From: JAVVEG01 sp041751425
GTDB taxonomy: Bacteria > Pseudomonadota > Gammaproteobacteria > Pseudomonadales > Pseudohongiellaceae
Direction: 5' to 3'
DNA: 64,000 nucleotides
Assembly (NCBI GenBank): GCA_041751425.1
Contig: JBGSXL010000029.1
Span: 124,001-188,000 of the forward strand
Every line of letters begins with the position of its first letter. Position 1 is the first letter of the stretch. The position numbers and the translations under genes are program-made. A model generated the notes under the pieces. The model saw only the letters and a program-made list of their open reading frames with translations, searched no databases and had not been told where the DNA came from. This document shows positions 42,913 to 51,005 of this stretch, one piece after another.

Positions 42913-44484
42913 ATGGTGAGCATGCATGCGATCAAGGCGAGGTTGACTGTGAAACCAGCGTACTTTCAACAATTTAAGAACGTAGGGCAACAATTTAAAA
43001 ACGTAGAGCAACAATTCAATAACGTAGGGCAACAACTCAATAACCTGAGGCAATTGCTCCTTGTTGTTTGTTGCACAGTGTCGCTTACAAGCGCGACATC
43101 GTTTGCTCAGGATGCTCAGGACGCTGTCCAAAAATCCAACGAGTACAGTGCCCACACTCAAGACCTGCGACTTCAGATTGCACTTCTGCAAAGTAGCTCT
43201 GGTCCCTATAACGCTGAGCTTTTAGAACCTCTGCAGACACTCAGTGACACGCTTATAGAAACCGGAGATTGGGTTGAAGCCTCTTCACTGTTGGAGCAGC
43301 AACTGCAGATCTATCGTATTGGCGACGGCTTGTACAGCAATACGCAAATTCCTGTTATTGAAAAGTTAATGAACCTTGATGTGCTGAGAAACGACTGGGA
43401 GGCTGCCAGCAACCGGCTAAGTTTTCTCTCATGGTTACATCTGCGCGACTCACAGAGCCCGGCTGCCGAGCAGCTCGCCGGACTGCGTCGCGTACGTGAC
43501 TGGCATTTATTCATTCTGAATAACGACAATCCCCAACGCGAAGCTGAGCATCTGTTAAGTATCCGGGATCTTTCGCAACGCGCCATGGCAATGGCCACTC
43601 AACAGTACGGCGCAAACAGTGAAGCACTGGTTGATTTTATGCATGATCAAGCTCAAGCGGAATTATATATTGCGTTGGCGATTGTGCTGACGCCAGACAA
43701 TAGTTCTGAGCTAATCTCTGATATTGAAGGCGTTAGCAATAGTGCAGGGCCCCGTTTAACCCAATTGCGGACTGTTAGTGATATTGAGGCAGCTTACGGC
43801 TCTAAAGTAAATACTGTCATCGATCGAACTTTTCGAAGCGCGATGGGCAAACATTTCCGTAAGCTTTCTGAGATACGTGACTATTATGCTGGCATCCAGA
43901 ATTCAGAAGCAGAAGCTATGGCACTGATACTTATGGGCGATTCGATGCTCATGCGTGAGCAATACAAGTCCAGACCATTGGAGTTTGCTGGTCAACGCCG
44001 AGGTAGTGGTAATATAGGATTAGCGAATCGGTATTACACCGAAGCGGCAGAATTGTTGGTTTCCGAAGGGTTCGACACCGCTGATATCGCACACTATTTC
44101 AGCTGTCCCAGCATTCTGCCGATCAATCAGTTTACCCCCAGTTTCTCCACCAGCAACAGTGGCTGTCAGAAAGAATCAGATCAGTCACTTTACGACCTTG
44201 GAGATGTTCATTTGCTGGTAGATTCCGTGCCAAGTCCGCAGCAGGATGAAATCGGTCAGCAGCAAAATTATGCACCCGAACAATCTATAGTTACATTGAA
44301 TTTTTCTGTAAACGGAAACGGACAGGCTAATCGGATAGAAGTAGTCGCTGCAGAACCCGATGAAACTCAACATCGAACGCGCGCCAGAAATATCGTTGAA
44401 CGGTTGCAGTTCCGACCAGCGATCGTTAACGGCAGGCCTGTCCGTACAGAGAATATAACAATGCGTCTGGTGCTGCCTGAGTAA
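42913..44484 (+). CDS. Exported protein with TonB-like C-terminal domain and N-terminal heptad repeats
   Basis: A 523-residue protein. Before the hydrophobic signal segment (LLLVVCCTVSLTSATSFAQ) it has about 48 residues that include four tandem heptads of type QQFKNVG. The signal peptide therefore has an unusually long N-terminal region, or the true start is further downstream. The middle part is helical and repeat-like (LLEQQLQIYRIGDGLYSNTQIPVIEKLMNLDVLRNDWEAASNRLSFL). The last 85 residues (SIVTLNFSVNGNGQANRIEVVAAEPDE, ARNIVERLQFRPAIVNGRPVRTENITMRLVLPE) match the TonB/TolA C-terminal fold. The function is unknown. It is an isolated plus-strand gene inside a minus-strand block. Confidence 0.75.
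   Translation: MVSMHAIKARLTVKPAYFQQFKNVGQQFKNVEQQFNNVGQQLNNLRQLLLVVCCTVSLTSATSFAQDAQDAVQKSNEYSAHTQDLRLQIALLQSSSGPYNAELLEPLQTLSDTLIETGDWVEASSLLEQQLQIYRIGDGLYSNTQIPVIEKLMNLDVLRNDWEAASNRLSFLSWLHLRDSQSPAAEQLAGLRRVRDWHLFILNNDNPQREAEHLLSIRDLSQRAMAMATQQYGANSEALVDFMHDQAQAELYIALAIVLTPDNSSELISDIEGVSNSAGPRLTQLRTVSDIEAAYGSKVNTVIDRTFRSAMGKHFRKLSEIRDYYAGIQNSEAEAMALILMGDSMLMREQYKSRPLEFAGQRRGSGNIGLANRYYTEAAELLVSEGFDTADIAHYFSCPSILPINQFTPSFSTSNSGCQKESDQSLYDLGDVHLLVDSVPSPQQDEIGQQQNYAPEQSIVTLNFSVNGNGQANRIEVVAAEPDETQHRTRARNIVERLQFRPAIVNGRPVRTENITMRLVLPE
42967..43050 (+). repeat. Four tandem 21-bp in-frame repeats
   Basis: Four consecutive 21-bp units at 42967, 42988, 43009 and 43030, each starting CAACAATTTA or a close variant. 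They encode QQFKNVG, QQFKNVE, QQFNNVG and QQLNNLR. The first two units differ at only a few positions, which suggests recent duplication; copy number could vary between strains. Confidence 0.92.
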
Positions 44485-44548
44485 ACCGGAATTTTCAAAT
44501 TGACGAGCAGGCTTGTGAATAACGCAGGTGATTTTTCTCAATAAGCTG

Positions 44549-45769
44549 CTAGCTCTTCTGGCGCTTTTCGAGCACAACTCCTGCCTCCAGTAACTGCTCC
44601 ACTTCTGTTAACGCAATTCCGTATTCAGCAAGAATTTCACGGGTATGCTCACCAAATTTTGGTGGTAACCGACGCACAGACCCTGGTGTACGAGACAACT
44701 TTATCGGAATGCCTGTCATCTTGTACCAATCCTTCTCAATATTCATTAGCCGATGCGCAGTGTGAGGATGACTGACAACCTGGGCTGTATTGTGTATTGG
44801 ACCAGCGGGCAATCCGGCTGCCAGCAGCGATTCACACAGCTTGCTGCCATCTATCTTCATCAGGCGAGACTCCAACTCCATTTTCAGTTCCTCTCTGTTA
44901 AGAACCCGATCTGAATTGTTGGTGAAGCGAACATCCTTGAGTAACTCTGCCGCCTGTAACTCATGACAAAGTTTCGCAAACGCTCCGTTGTTTCCAGCAC
45001 CAATGAAAATATCTACGGTTCGTGTCCGGAACGTATCATAAGGACTTATGTTTGGGTGAGCATTACCTGTTGCTACAGGAATATTACCCGACAGGTTATA
45101 GTTCACAATATGTGGGTGCATCAACGACACTGCACAATCATACAATGTCATATCAATGTATTGACCTCGCCCCGAAATCTCGCGTTCGGCCAGCGCCATC
45201 AGAATAGCGACTGCGGAATACAGCCCTGTACCCATGTCTACCATCGCGACACCCAGACGGGTAGGATTGCTGCCTTGCTCGCCATTGACGCTGAACCACC
45301 CCGCCATCGCCTGCACGATAGCATCGTAACCCGGGAAACCGCCCAGTGGACCGTCAGAGCCAAAGCCACTGATGCGACAATGAATCAATTTAGGGAATTT
45401 TTCTTTCAAGACATCTTCATAACCGAGCCCCCACTTTTCCATGGTGCCAGGCTTATAGTTTTCCAGCAAAATGTCTGCTCCATTCAACAGACGCAGTAAT
45501 AACTCACGGCCTCGCGGTTGCGTGAGATTCAAACCCATGGAGCGCTTATTTCTGTTGATACCGATAAAATACGCAGCATCCTCCTCATGAAACGGAGGGC
45601 CCCAGTCCCGCACCTCATCTCCTTGTGGAGGTTCTATTTTGATTACCTCTGCGCCATGATCAGCCAGGACTTGAGTGCAGTAAGGCCCTCCAAGTACACG
45701 TGACAGATCAATTATTCGTTTACCTCGTAAGGCGCCAGTTGTTTTTATTACATCGTCACTGGTTGTCAT
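44549..45769 (-). CDS. CaiB/BaiF family CoA transferase
   Basis: A 408-residue family III CoA transferase: LRGKRIIDLSRVLGGPYCTQVLADHGAEVIKIEPPQGDEVRDWGPP, NRNKRSMGLNLTQPRGRELLLRLLNGADILLENYKPGTMEKWGLGYEDV, GYDAIVQAMAGWFSVNGE, and catalytic Asp in VAMVDMGTGLYSAVAILMALAEREISGRGQYIDMTLYD. The ATG at 45769 (MTTSDDVIK) overlaps the end of ubiC by 14 bases, so translation may be coupled. It is the second such enzyme in the window. It probably works with the acyl-CoA dehydrogenase, SDRs and reductase; substrate unknown. Confidence 0.92.
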   Translation of the reverse strand: MTTSDDVIKTTGALRGKRIIDLSRVLGGPYCTQVLADHGAEVIKIEPPQGDEVRDWGPPFHEEDAAYFIGINRNKRSMGLNLTQPRGRELLLRLLNGADILLENYKPGTMEKWGLGYEDVLKEKFPKLIHCRISGFGSDGPLGGFPGYDAIVQAMAGWFSVNGEQGSNPTRLGVAMVDMGTGLYSAVAILMALAEREISGRGQYIDMTLYDCAVSLMHPHIVNYNLSGNIPVATGNAHPNISPYDTFRTRTVDIFIGAGNNGAFAKLCHELQAAELLKDVRFTNNSDRVLNREELKMELESRLMKIDGSKLCESLLAAGLPAGPIHNTAQVVSHPHTAHRLMNIEKDWYKMTGIPIKLSRTPGSVRRLPPKFGEHTREILAEYGIALTEVEQLLEAGVVLEKRQKS

Positions 45770-46325
45770 TCCTAAGATCCTCATCAAACTTGCTAGCGAT
45801 AACCAAATCTGGCAGGAAAAATTCAGCAACCAGCAGTGGCTTTCCATATAAATAAAACAATGACCTGCGCCCCCATACATCACCAATGCAAGCAACTTCC
45901 AATTGACAACGCAACAACAGCGGATGCCTGAACAAGAACTCTCCCAGAGGCTTTTCCTGCAGTTTACATATTCTTTTCAATGGGCTGCGCAAACTATCTG
46001 CCGGTATCAGCGAGTGCGCTGCTACCCAAGGCTGATCATTACCATATAACGTTACAGTTCTGGACCACATGTTTTGTGAAACAAGATGAGGTTGAAAGCA
46101 CTGTAACAAAGCCGGGGAGCGTTTACGACTCCAGACCTGCTCGTGAACGGCAACGCGAAACTCGCCCTGGCTCAAAGTTACCAGGCGTTGTGTCAAAGAT
46201 CCGGGGTCCAGCAACCAGGACTGCCAGAAGGCGTTCAGACGTGGGAGCACCTGAACAGCAGGTTTCCATGACAAATCTGCGTCGGCCCGGAAGCAATCTT
46301 TTGGCAAATTCCTATCGTTTTTCAA
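45756..46325 (-). CDS. ubiC: Chorismate pyruvate-lyase
   Basis: A 189-residue UbiC that makes 4-hydroxybenzoate from chorismate, the first dedicated step of ubiquinone synthesis. Signatures are QRLVTLSQGEFRVAVHEQVW, WSRTVTLYGNDQPWVAAHSLIP, PLGEFLFRHPLLLRC, and the active-site end WGRRSLFYLYGKPLLVAEFFLP. The initiation codon appears to be TTG at 46325 with GAGGA about 10 bases ahead. The usual partner ubiA, normally between ubiC and phoB, is missing; a CoA transferase gene overlaps its 3' end instead. Confidence 0.9.
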   Translation of the reverse strand: MKNDRNLPKDCFRADADLSWKPAVQVLPRLNAFWQSWLLDPGSLTQRLVTLSQGEFRVAVHEQVWSRKRSPALLQCFQPHLVSQNMWSRTVTLYGNDQPWVAAHSLIPADSLRSPLKRICKLQEKPLGEFLFRHPLLLRCQLEVACIGDVWGRRSLFYLYGKPLLVAEFFLPDLVIASKFDEDLRNDNQ

Positions 46326-46343
46326 ACTGGTTGATTCCTCAAT

Positions 46344-46383
46344 TAAAAAAGCTCCCTGCCAAATCTGATTTGTCAGGGAGCTT
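46344..46383 (-). terminator. Intrinsic terminator of the ompA-like gene
   Basis: On the minus strand, a long stem with AAGCTCCCTG / CAGGGAGCTT at its base and an inner CAAAT/ATTTG helix is followed by six T. It lies 71 bases after the porin stop codon and just upstream of ubiC. Confidence 0.9.
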
Positions 46384-46454
46384 CCATTTACTGAAAACCA
46401 TTTACTTGTCTGTACAGATCAATTGATCTGTGGGCAAGCGTCACAAACCACCAA

Positions 46455-47507
46455 CTATCTGGTTTGTGGCCTCTGCAGCGTAGCAGCGATGATGCTGACC
46501 ACACGGCGGTTCTGAGCACGACCCTCTGCAGTATCGTTACTTGCTACGGGTTGTGATTCACCAAAACCGCGCGCAGTAACTCGACCTGCATCAATGCCAA
46601 ACTGACTAACCAAAACCTGGCGGACTGCGTTCACACGACGCACAGACAAATCCTGATTGTATGTTGCATCGCCTACTGAGTCGGTGTGACCTTCCAGGTT
46701 AGCGGTTGTTCCTGTATTGGCGCGCAGGAAATCTGCAACACGACGAATATCAGCCAGGTATTCCTGCTTCACTACATCCTGGTCGAAGTCGAACTGTACC
46801 GCCAGTTCAATACGCTCAACCTCTTCCACCATCATCGAGCAACCACGTGCATCAACACGATGGGTTCTTGGAGTATCCGGGCAAGCATCGCGATCATCAG
46901 GCACACCATCACCATCCTGATCACCTACAGGAGTTACAGCTGCGGGAGCTGGCGTAGGCGCAACAGTTGCGCGTGGCGCTCGGGAAGGTCCAAAGCGATA
47001 TACCAGCGCTGTATCTATACCAAAATCTGTCGCGCTGTCATCAAAGCCATGGTAAGCACGAACGGCTGTACGCCATTCCAGATTATCATTCAATTTAAGT
47101 TTCAAGCCACCACCGATATTCGCGAAAGTTTCGTCGTCGCCATCAAACTTATTATGACCAATACCCATAACGGTGAACGGAGACAATCTGCCATTACCTA
47201 TCGCATTGTTATAGGTATGGAAAAAGTCCAGACGACTCTGTACCAAATCGATATCACCTACTCTGGTATCCAGATTGAACTTGGATATTGAGAGCTCAGA
47301 ACTCCAGCTATTCGAAATATCATAACCAAACCCGAATGTGTATGCCGCGTCAGAATCAGCATTGTTACGCTTGCTGTCAAAATTGATACGATTACCACCG
47401 ATTGTCAGGTAGTACTGGCCTTCATCCGCATACGTTTCCATTGCAGGAGCACCAGACATAACCAACGCGGCTATCAAACCAAACGCTTTAAATAAATTCT
47501 TTCCCAT
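46455..47507 (-). CDS. OmpA-family outer-membrane porin
   Basis: A 350-residue protein. The ATG at 47507 (MGKNLFKAFGLIAALVMSGAPAMETYA) has AGAGGGG ahead and gives a signal peptide. An N-terminal eight-strand barrel covers about residues 30-180 (YYLTIGGNRINFDSKRN; WSSELSISKFNLD). A Pro/Ala linker follows, then a calcium-binding thrombospondin-type stretch (DQDGDGVPDDRDACPDTPRTHRVDARGC). The C-terminal OmpA peptidoglycan-binding domain contains LEGHTDSVGDATYNQDLSVRRVNAVRQVL and RGFGESQPVASNDTAEGRAQNRRVV. It is monocistronic with its own terminator. Confidence 0.93.
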   Translation of the reverse strand: MGKNLFKAFGLIAALVMSGAPAMETYADEGQYYLTIGGNRINFDSKRNNADSDAAYTFGFGYDISNSWSSELSISKFNLDTRVGDIDLVQSRLDFFHTYNNAIGNGRLSPFTVMGIGHNKFDGDDETFANIGGGLKLKLNDNLEWRTAVRAYHGFDDSATDFGIDTALVYRFGPSRAPRATVAPTPAPAAVTPVGDQDGDGVPDDRDACPDTPRTHRVDARGCSMMVEEVERIELAVQFDFDQDVVKQEYLADIRRVADFLRANTGTTANLEGHTDSVGDATYNQDLSVRRVNAVRQVLVSQFGIDAGRVTARGFGESQPVASNDTAEGRAQNRRVVSIIAATLQRPQTR

Positions 47508-47890
47508 GATAATCCCCTCTCGCAAGTCAATACTATTCTGCCATTACCCATTGATATGTGGGAGTAATGATAAAACTGGCCAACATAGCCACACAATCTG
47601 AGTTCAAATGAACGCTGTGTTTTGCAGCTCAACTTCAAGCTGCGGCGGCAAGTATAGCCTAATCTTTTCTAAATATCTCTATATAAGCTGTTGAATTTTC
47701 TAGAAGGATTCAGTTTTACAGTTTTTTGATCAAAGACTGACAGGAAGCAGATTCCATTATGTCAAAGCAAGGTCAAAAGAGGACAAAAGTGTGGCCGGCA
47801 AAGCATTTGTAGAGCGCAATGTCACGAAAGTGTAATATTTTACTGCTTAAATGGCGGTCAATGATTATCACGCTAACGGTGCCTGACGAT
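47508..47890. other. Divergent intergenic region, ompA-like / phoB
   Basis: A 383-base gap carrying the promoters of the divergent porin and phoB genes. It holds the Pho box at 47820-47836 and a TTAAAT -10 element at 47847-47852 for phoB. The porin side is AT-rich; I could not assign its -35/-10 with confidence. Confidence 0.5.
47820..47852 (+). promoter_or_regulatory. Pho box and -10 of phoB
   Basis: TGTCAC-GAAAG-TGTAAT (47820-47836), two half-sites 11 bp apart, followed after 10 bases by TTAAAT (47847-47852). The same arrangement and nearly the same sequence recur before phoU at 50837-50868, which strongly supports PhoB autoregulation. Confidence 0.72.
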
Positions 47891-48601
47891 ATGAACGATC
47901 CTACCATTCTGATTGTTGATGACGAGTCTGCCATAAGGGATATGATTGGCATTGCTTTGGATACTGCCGGTTTTAACAGCCTCAGTGCTGAAACCGCCCA
48001 TCAGGCTCATATTGCTATAGTAGATCAACATCCGGATCTGGTCCTGCTGGACTGGATGCTGCCTGGCGGCAGTGGTATCGAGCTGGCACGTCGTCTGAAA
48101 AGGGACGAGCTCACTGCCAACATCCCTATCATCATGCTGACGGCAAAAACCAGTGAAGACAACAAGGTCCAGGGGCTTGACGTTGGCGTGGACGATTATG
48201 TCACTAAGCCGTTCTCCCCCCGTGAACTGGTGGCTCGCATAAAAGCCGTGCTGCGCAGAACGAGTGGCAATATGCAGGACAAAGTGATTCGGGTGTTTGA
48301 TCTCGAACTGGACCCATCAAGCCATCGTATTACCATCGATGAAACACCCGTTGATATGGGCCCTACCGAGTTTCGTCTGCTCAGTTTCTTTATGTTGCAC
48401 CCTGAGAAAGTATTTACACGCGATCATATTCAGGATCAGGTATGGGGTGGCAATGTGTATCTGGAAGAGCGAACAGTAGATGTGCATATTGGTCGCCTGC
48501 GTAAAGCACTGGGCTCAGCAAGTAATTCTGGCATAGATTATTCAGGTTTGATCCAGACAGTCCGCGGAACGGGTTATCGCTTTTCCACGAAACCTGCCTG
48601 A
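47891..48601 (+). CDS. phoB: Phosphate regulon response regulator PhoB
   Basis: A 236-residue OmpR-class regulator. The receiver domain starts PTILIVDDESAIRDMIGIALDTAG, with the phospho-acceptor Asp in DLVLLDWMLPGGSG, and then MLTAKTSEDNKVQGLDVGVDDYVTKPFSPRELVARIKAVLRR. The C-terminal winged helix has GPTEFRLLSFFMLHPEKVFTRDHIQDQVWGGNVYLEERTVDVHIGRLRKAL. The ATG at 47891 is chosen to match PhoB's N-terminus. It is followed by phoR and preceded by a Pho box, so it should be self-activated under phosphate starvation. Confidence 0.96.
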   Translation: MNDPTILIVDDESAIRDMIGIALDTAGFNSLSAETAHQAHIAIVDQHPDLVLLDWMLPGGSGIELARRLKRDELTANIPIIMLTAKTSEDNKVQGLDVGVDDYVTKPFSPRELVARIKAVLRRTSGNMQDKVIRVFDLELDPSSHRITIDETPVDMGPTEFRLLSFFMLHPEKVFTRDHIQDQVWGGNVYLEERTVDVHIGRLRKALGSASNSGIDYSGLIQTVRGTGYRFSTKPA

Positions 48602-48705
48602 AATTAAGTCGACAGGTTTGGCATCCCTGTTGGAGCGCCGGTTTATTTCCGCCAACAGATTGGCTATATTGGCTTTTCCTGCTTAGACAACCGAAGGCTC
48701 TTCCT

Positions 48706-50031
48706 TTGCTGCGTGACTGGCCAACCGTTTTCAATAGATTGATTCTGCTCATAGCCTTTTCTACCTTATTTGGCTTGTTAGTGGGCGAACTCTCGCTTGT
48801 TTTATTGATAAGTATATCTTTCTATTTATTACACACGCTCTACCAACTCCTCCGCCTCAAACAATGGCTAAATAGCGCCACATCCGCGCGCGATACACCG
48901 CCACCCGAAGCATACGGCGTCTGGGGTGATATATTCGATGATATTTATCGCATGCAGCGGCGCGAATGGCAGGCAGTTGATCATCTGAAAAGTATTGTGG
49001 ACAAAGCGCAGGAATCAACGGCGGCACTGGAAATTGCGGTCATTATGATTAACAGCAAGAGCAATCTGGAATGGTGGAATCAGGCTGCTGAGAGACTTCT
49101 GGGGTTTCACCCTCGCCAGGATCAAGGACAAGCTGTTACCAATCTGATTCGTGAGCCTCGTTTTCTGGAATATTTTCAATCTAAAAATTACAGCACACCA
49201 CTGCAATTACGATCTCCGATTAATTCCAAATTGACACTGGAATTCCAGATCACCATGTTTGGTGAGGGGGAAAGGTTGATGCTGGTGCGAGACATAACGC
49301 AACTTCATAAACTGGAAATGATGCGTAAAGACTTTGTTGGCAACGTGTCACATGAACTTCGTACACCCATAACTGTCATTACCGGTTATTTGGAAACGCT
49401 TCTCGATCAGCGCGAAAGCATTGCTGATAAATGGATAAAACCATTAGAGCAAATGTACCAACAGTCTCGCAGGATGGAGAACATCATTCGCGATTTGCTG
49501 ACACTTTCCAGTCTTGAAACCCGGTCTGCATCCAAACAACAAACGGTTATTAACCTTAACTCACTGCTGCGGGAAGTCCGCAATGACGCCAAACAGGTTT
49601 ATTCAGATAAGTCGCATGTTTTCAATATTGATATAGATGCGGAATATAATTTGAAAGGCAATTTGAATGAGCTTTACAGCGCCATATCAAATTTAGTTTT
49701 TAATGCGGCAAAGTATACACCGGAGAAAGGCGAAATCTATCTGCACTGCTATAAGGTTAACAGCGGATTGTATATTGAAGTAAAAGACAATGGAGTCGGG
49801 ATAGAGGCACAACACATACCCCGCATAACGGAGCGCTTCTATCGTGTAGACGAAAGCCGCTCCACAGACACGGGTGGCACAGGACTGGGGCTCGCCATCG
49901 TGAAACACGTACTGGCTCGCCATGGCGCCAAACTGGATATCAGTAGCGAACCCGGCAAAGGAAGCTGTTTCAAGTGCTGCTTTCCATTGAGTCGGGTGAT
50001 ATCAGATGTTGAACAAATCAATCAGATTTGA
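48706..50031 (+). CDS. phoR: Phosphate regulon sensor histidine kinase PhoR
   Basis: A 441-residue membrane kinase. Start TTG at 48706 (MLRDWPTVFNRLILLIAFSTLFGLLVGELSLVLLISISFYLLHTLYQLLRL) gives the expected two short membrane helices. Next come a PAS domain (EIAVIMINSKSNLEWWNQAAERLLGF), HisKA with the phosphorylated His in FVGNVSHELRTPITVITGYLETL, and HATPase (LVFNAAKYTPEKGEI; DNGVGIEAQHIPRITERFYRVDESRSTDTGGTGLGLAIVKH). It lies 104 bases after phoB. Its 3' end overlaps the convergent phoU gene by 14 bases. Confidence 0.95.
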   Translation: MLRDWPTVFNRLILLIAFSTLFGLLVGELSLVLLISISFYLLHTLYQLLRLKQWLNSATSARDTPPPEAYGVWGDIFDDIYRMQRREWQAVDHLKSIVDKAQESTAALEIAVIMINSKSNLEWWNQAAERLLGFHPRQDQGQAVTNLIREPRFLEYFQSKNYSTPLQLRSPINSKLTLEFQITMFGEGERLMLVRDITQLHKLEMMRKDFVGNVSHELRTPITVITGYLETLLDQRESIADKWIKPLEQMYQQSRRMENIIRDLLTLSSLETRSASKQQTVINLNSLLREVRNDAKQVYSDKSHVFNIDIDAEYNLKGNLNELYSAISNLVFNAAKYTPEKGEIYLHCYKVNSGLYIEVKDNGVGIEAQHIPRITERFYRVDESRSTDTGGTGLGLAIVKHVLARHGAKLDISSEPGKGSCFKCCFPLSRVISDVEQINQI

Positions 50032-50740
50032 CTTGCTCTTCCAGACTTGAAAGACCGATATGTCGCACATCGGTTCCCAGGACCATATACACCACATGTT
50101 CCGCAATATTCTTGGCATGATCGCCTACGCGTTCAAGTGAGCGCAACGCCCAAATAATGTTCAATACACGCGTAATACTGCGTGGATCTTCAATCATATA
50201 AGTTATCATTTCGCGCATGGCTGTCGCATATTCCATATCGACATTTACATCTTCCTTGGCAACTTCAAGCGCAGCCTCTGCATCATAGCGGGCAAAGGCA
50301 TCAAGAGACATATAGACCATTTTCCGAACACGCTCACCGATATGGCGAATCTCAACATAACCTTTCGAAGACTCGCCCTGCTCCGTAAGTTCTATCGCCA
50401 ATCTGGCGATCTTGGCTGCTTCATCTCCAATGCGTTCCAGATCATTCACGGCTTTAATAATGCCAAGCACCAACCGCAGGTCACTGGCAGTGGGTTGACG
50501 TCGCGCAAGAATCCGATTGCAACTTTCATCAATATTGACTTCCATTTCATTAACCAGAGAATCATTCTCTCTGACCAACTGACCAAGGTTGCTGTCCGCA
50601 GTGATAATCGAATCAATCGCATCACTCATCTGCTTCTCAACCAGTCCACCCATTTCAAGAAGACTGCTCTTTATTTCTTCCAGTTCGATATTGAACTGCT
50701 GTGAAATATGATGGGCATGAATGCCAGCTTCAGTTTTCAT
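50018..50740 (-). CDS. phoU: Phosphate signalling protein PhoU
   Basis: A 240-residue PhoU with two three-helix PhoU repeats: HISQQFNIELEEIKSSLLEMGGLVEKQMSDAIDSI, then DLRLVLGIIKAVNDLERIGDEAAKIARLAIE, and in the second repeat ITRVLNIIWALRSLERVGDHAKNIAEHVVYMVLG. The E/DxxxD metal-binding motifs are in ERIGDEA and ERVGDHA. It restrains PhoR in high phosphate together with the Pst transporter, which is absent from this window. A Pho box lies upstream. It is convergent with phoR, sharing 14 bases. Confidence 0.96.
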   Translation of the reverse strand: MKTEAGIHAHHISQQFNIELEEIKSSLLEMGGLVEKQMSDAIDSIITADSNLGQLVRENDSLVNEMEVNIDESCNRILARRQPTASDLRLVLGIIKAVNDLERIGDEAAKIARLAIELTEQGESSKGYVEIRHIGERVRKMVYMSLDAFARYDAEAALEVAKEDVNVDMEYATAMREMITYMIEDPRSITRVLNIIWALRSLERVGDHAKNIAEHVVYMVLGTDVRHIGLSSLEEQVKSD

Positions 50741-50836
50741 TCGGACAATTTCCCTAGAACAAACAGGTTTTATATGGCAAAGCGAAAGGCTTCAATTTCT
50801 GTGCAACATGTGGATCGTAATCGTATTTGGATGCCA

Positions 50837-50868
50837 ATTTAACCACATAATATGACACTAACGTGACA
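50837..50868 (-). promoter_or_regulatory. Pho box and -10 of phoU
   Basis: On the minus strand TGTCAC-GTTAG-TGTCAT (50868-50852), then 9 bases and TTAAAT (50842-50837), about 100 bases before the phoU start codon. The 17-base box differs from the phoB box at only three positions. It lies in the phoU-ppk divergent region, so an effect on ppk is also possible. Confidence 0.78.
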
Positions 50869-51005
50869 ATTTACCATGGTCTTTCTCGCGATTCTGCAAA
50901 TAAATCACAGATGCGGCCAGAAACCCAATCTCGACTTGTTGCTGGCGAAGGATAGCATATAATGAGATTGCACCCCCAACCAGGCAGCCAATAGTTGAAT
51001 TTATC

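Noticed and set aside
42664..43191. Minus-strand open frame of 175 codons over the heptad-repeat region
   Set aside because: It arises from the reverse frame of the 21-bp repeats and the adjacent gene; no ribosome-binding site or recognisable domain.
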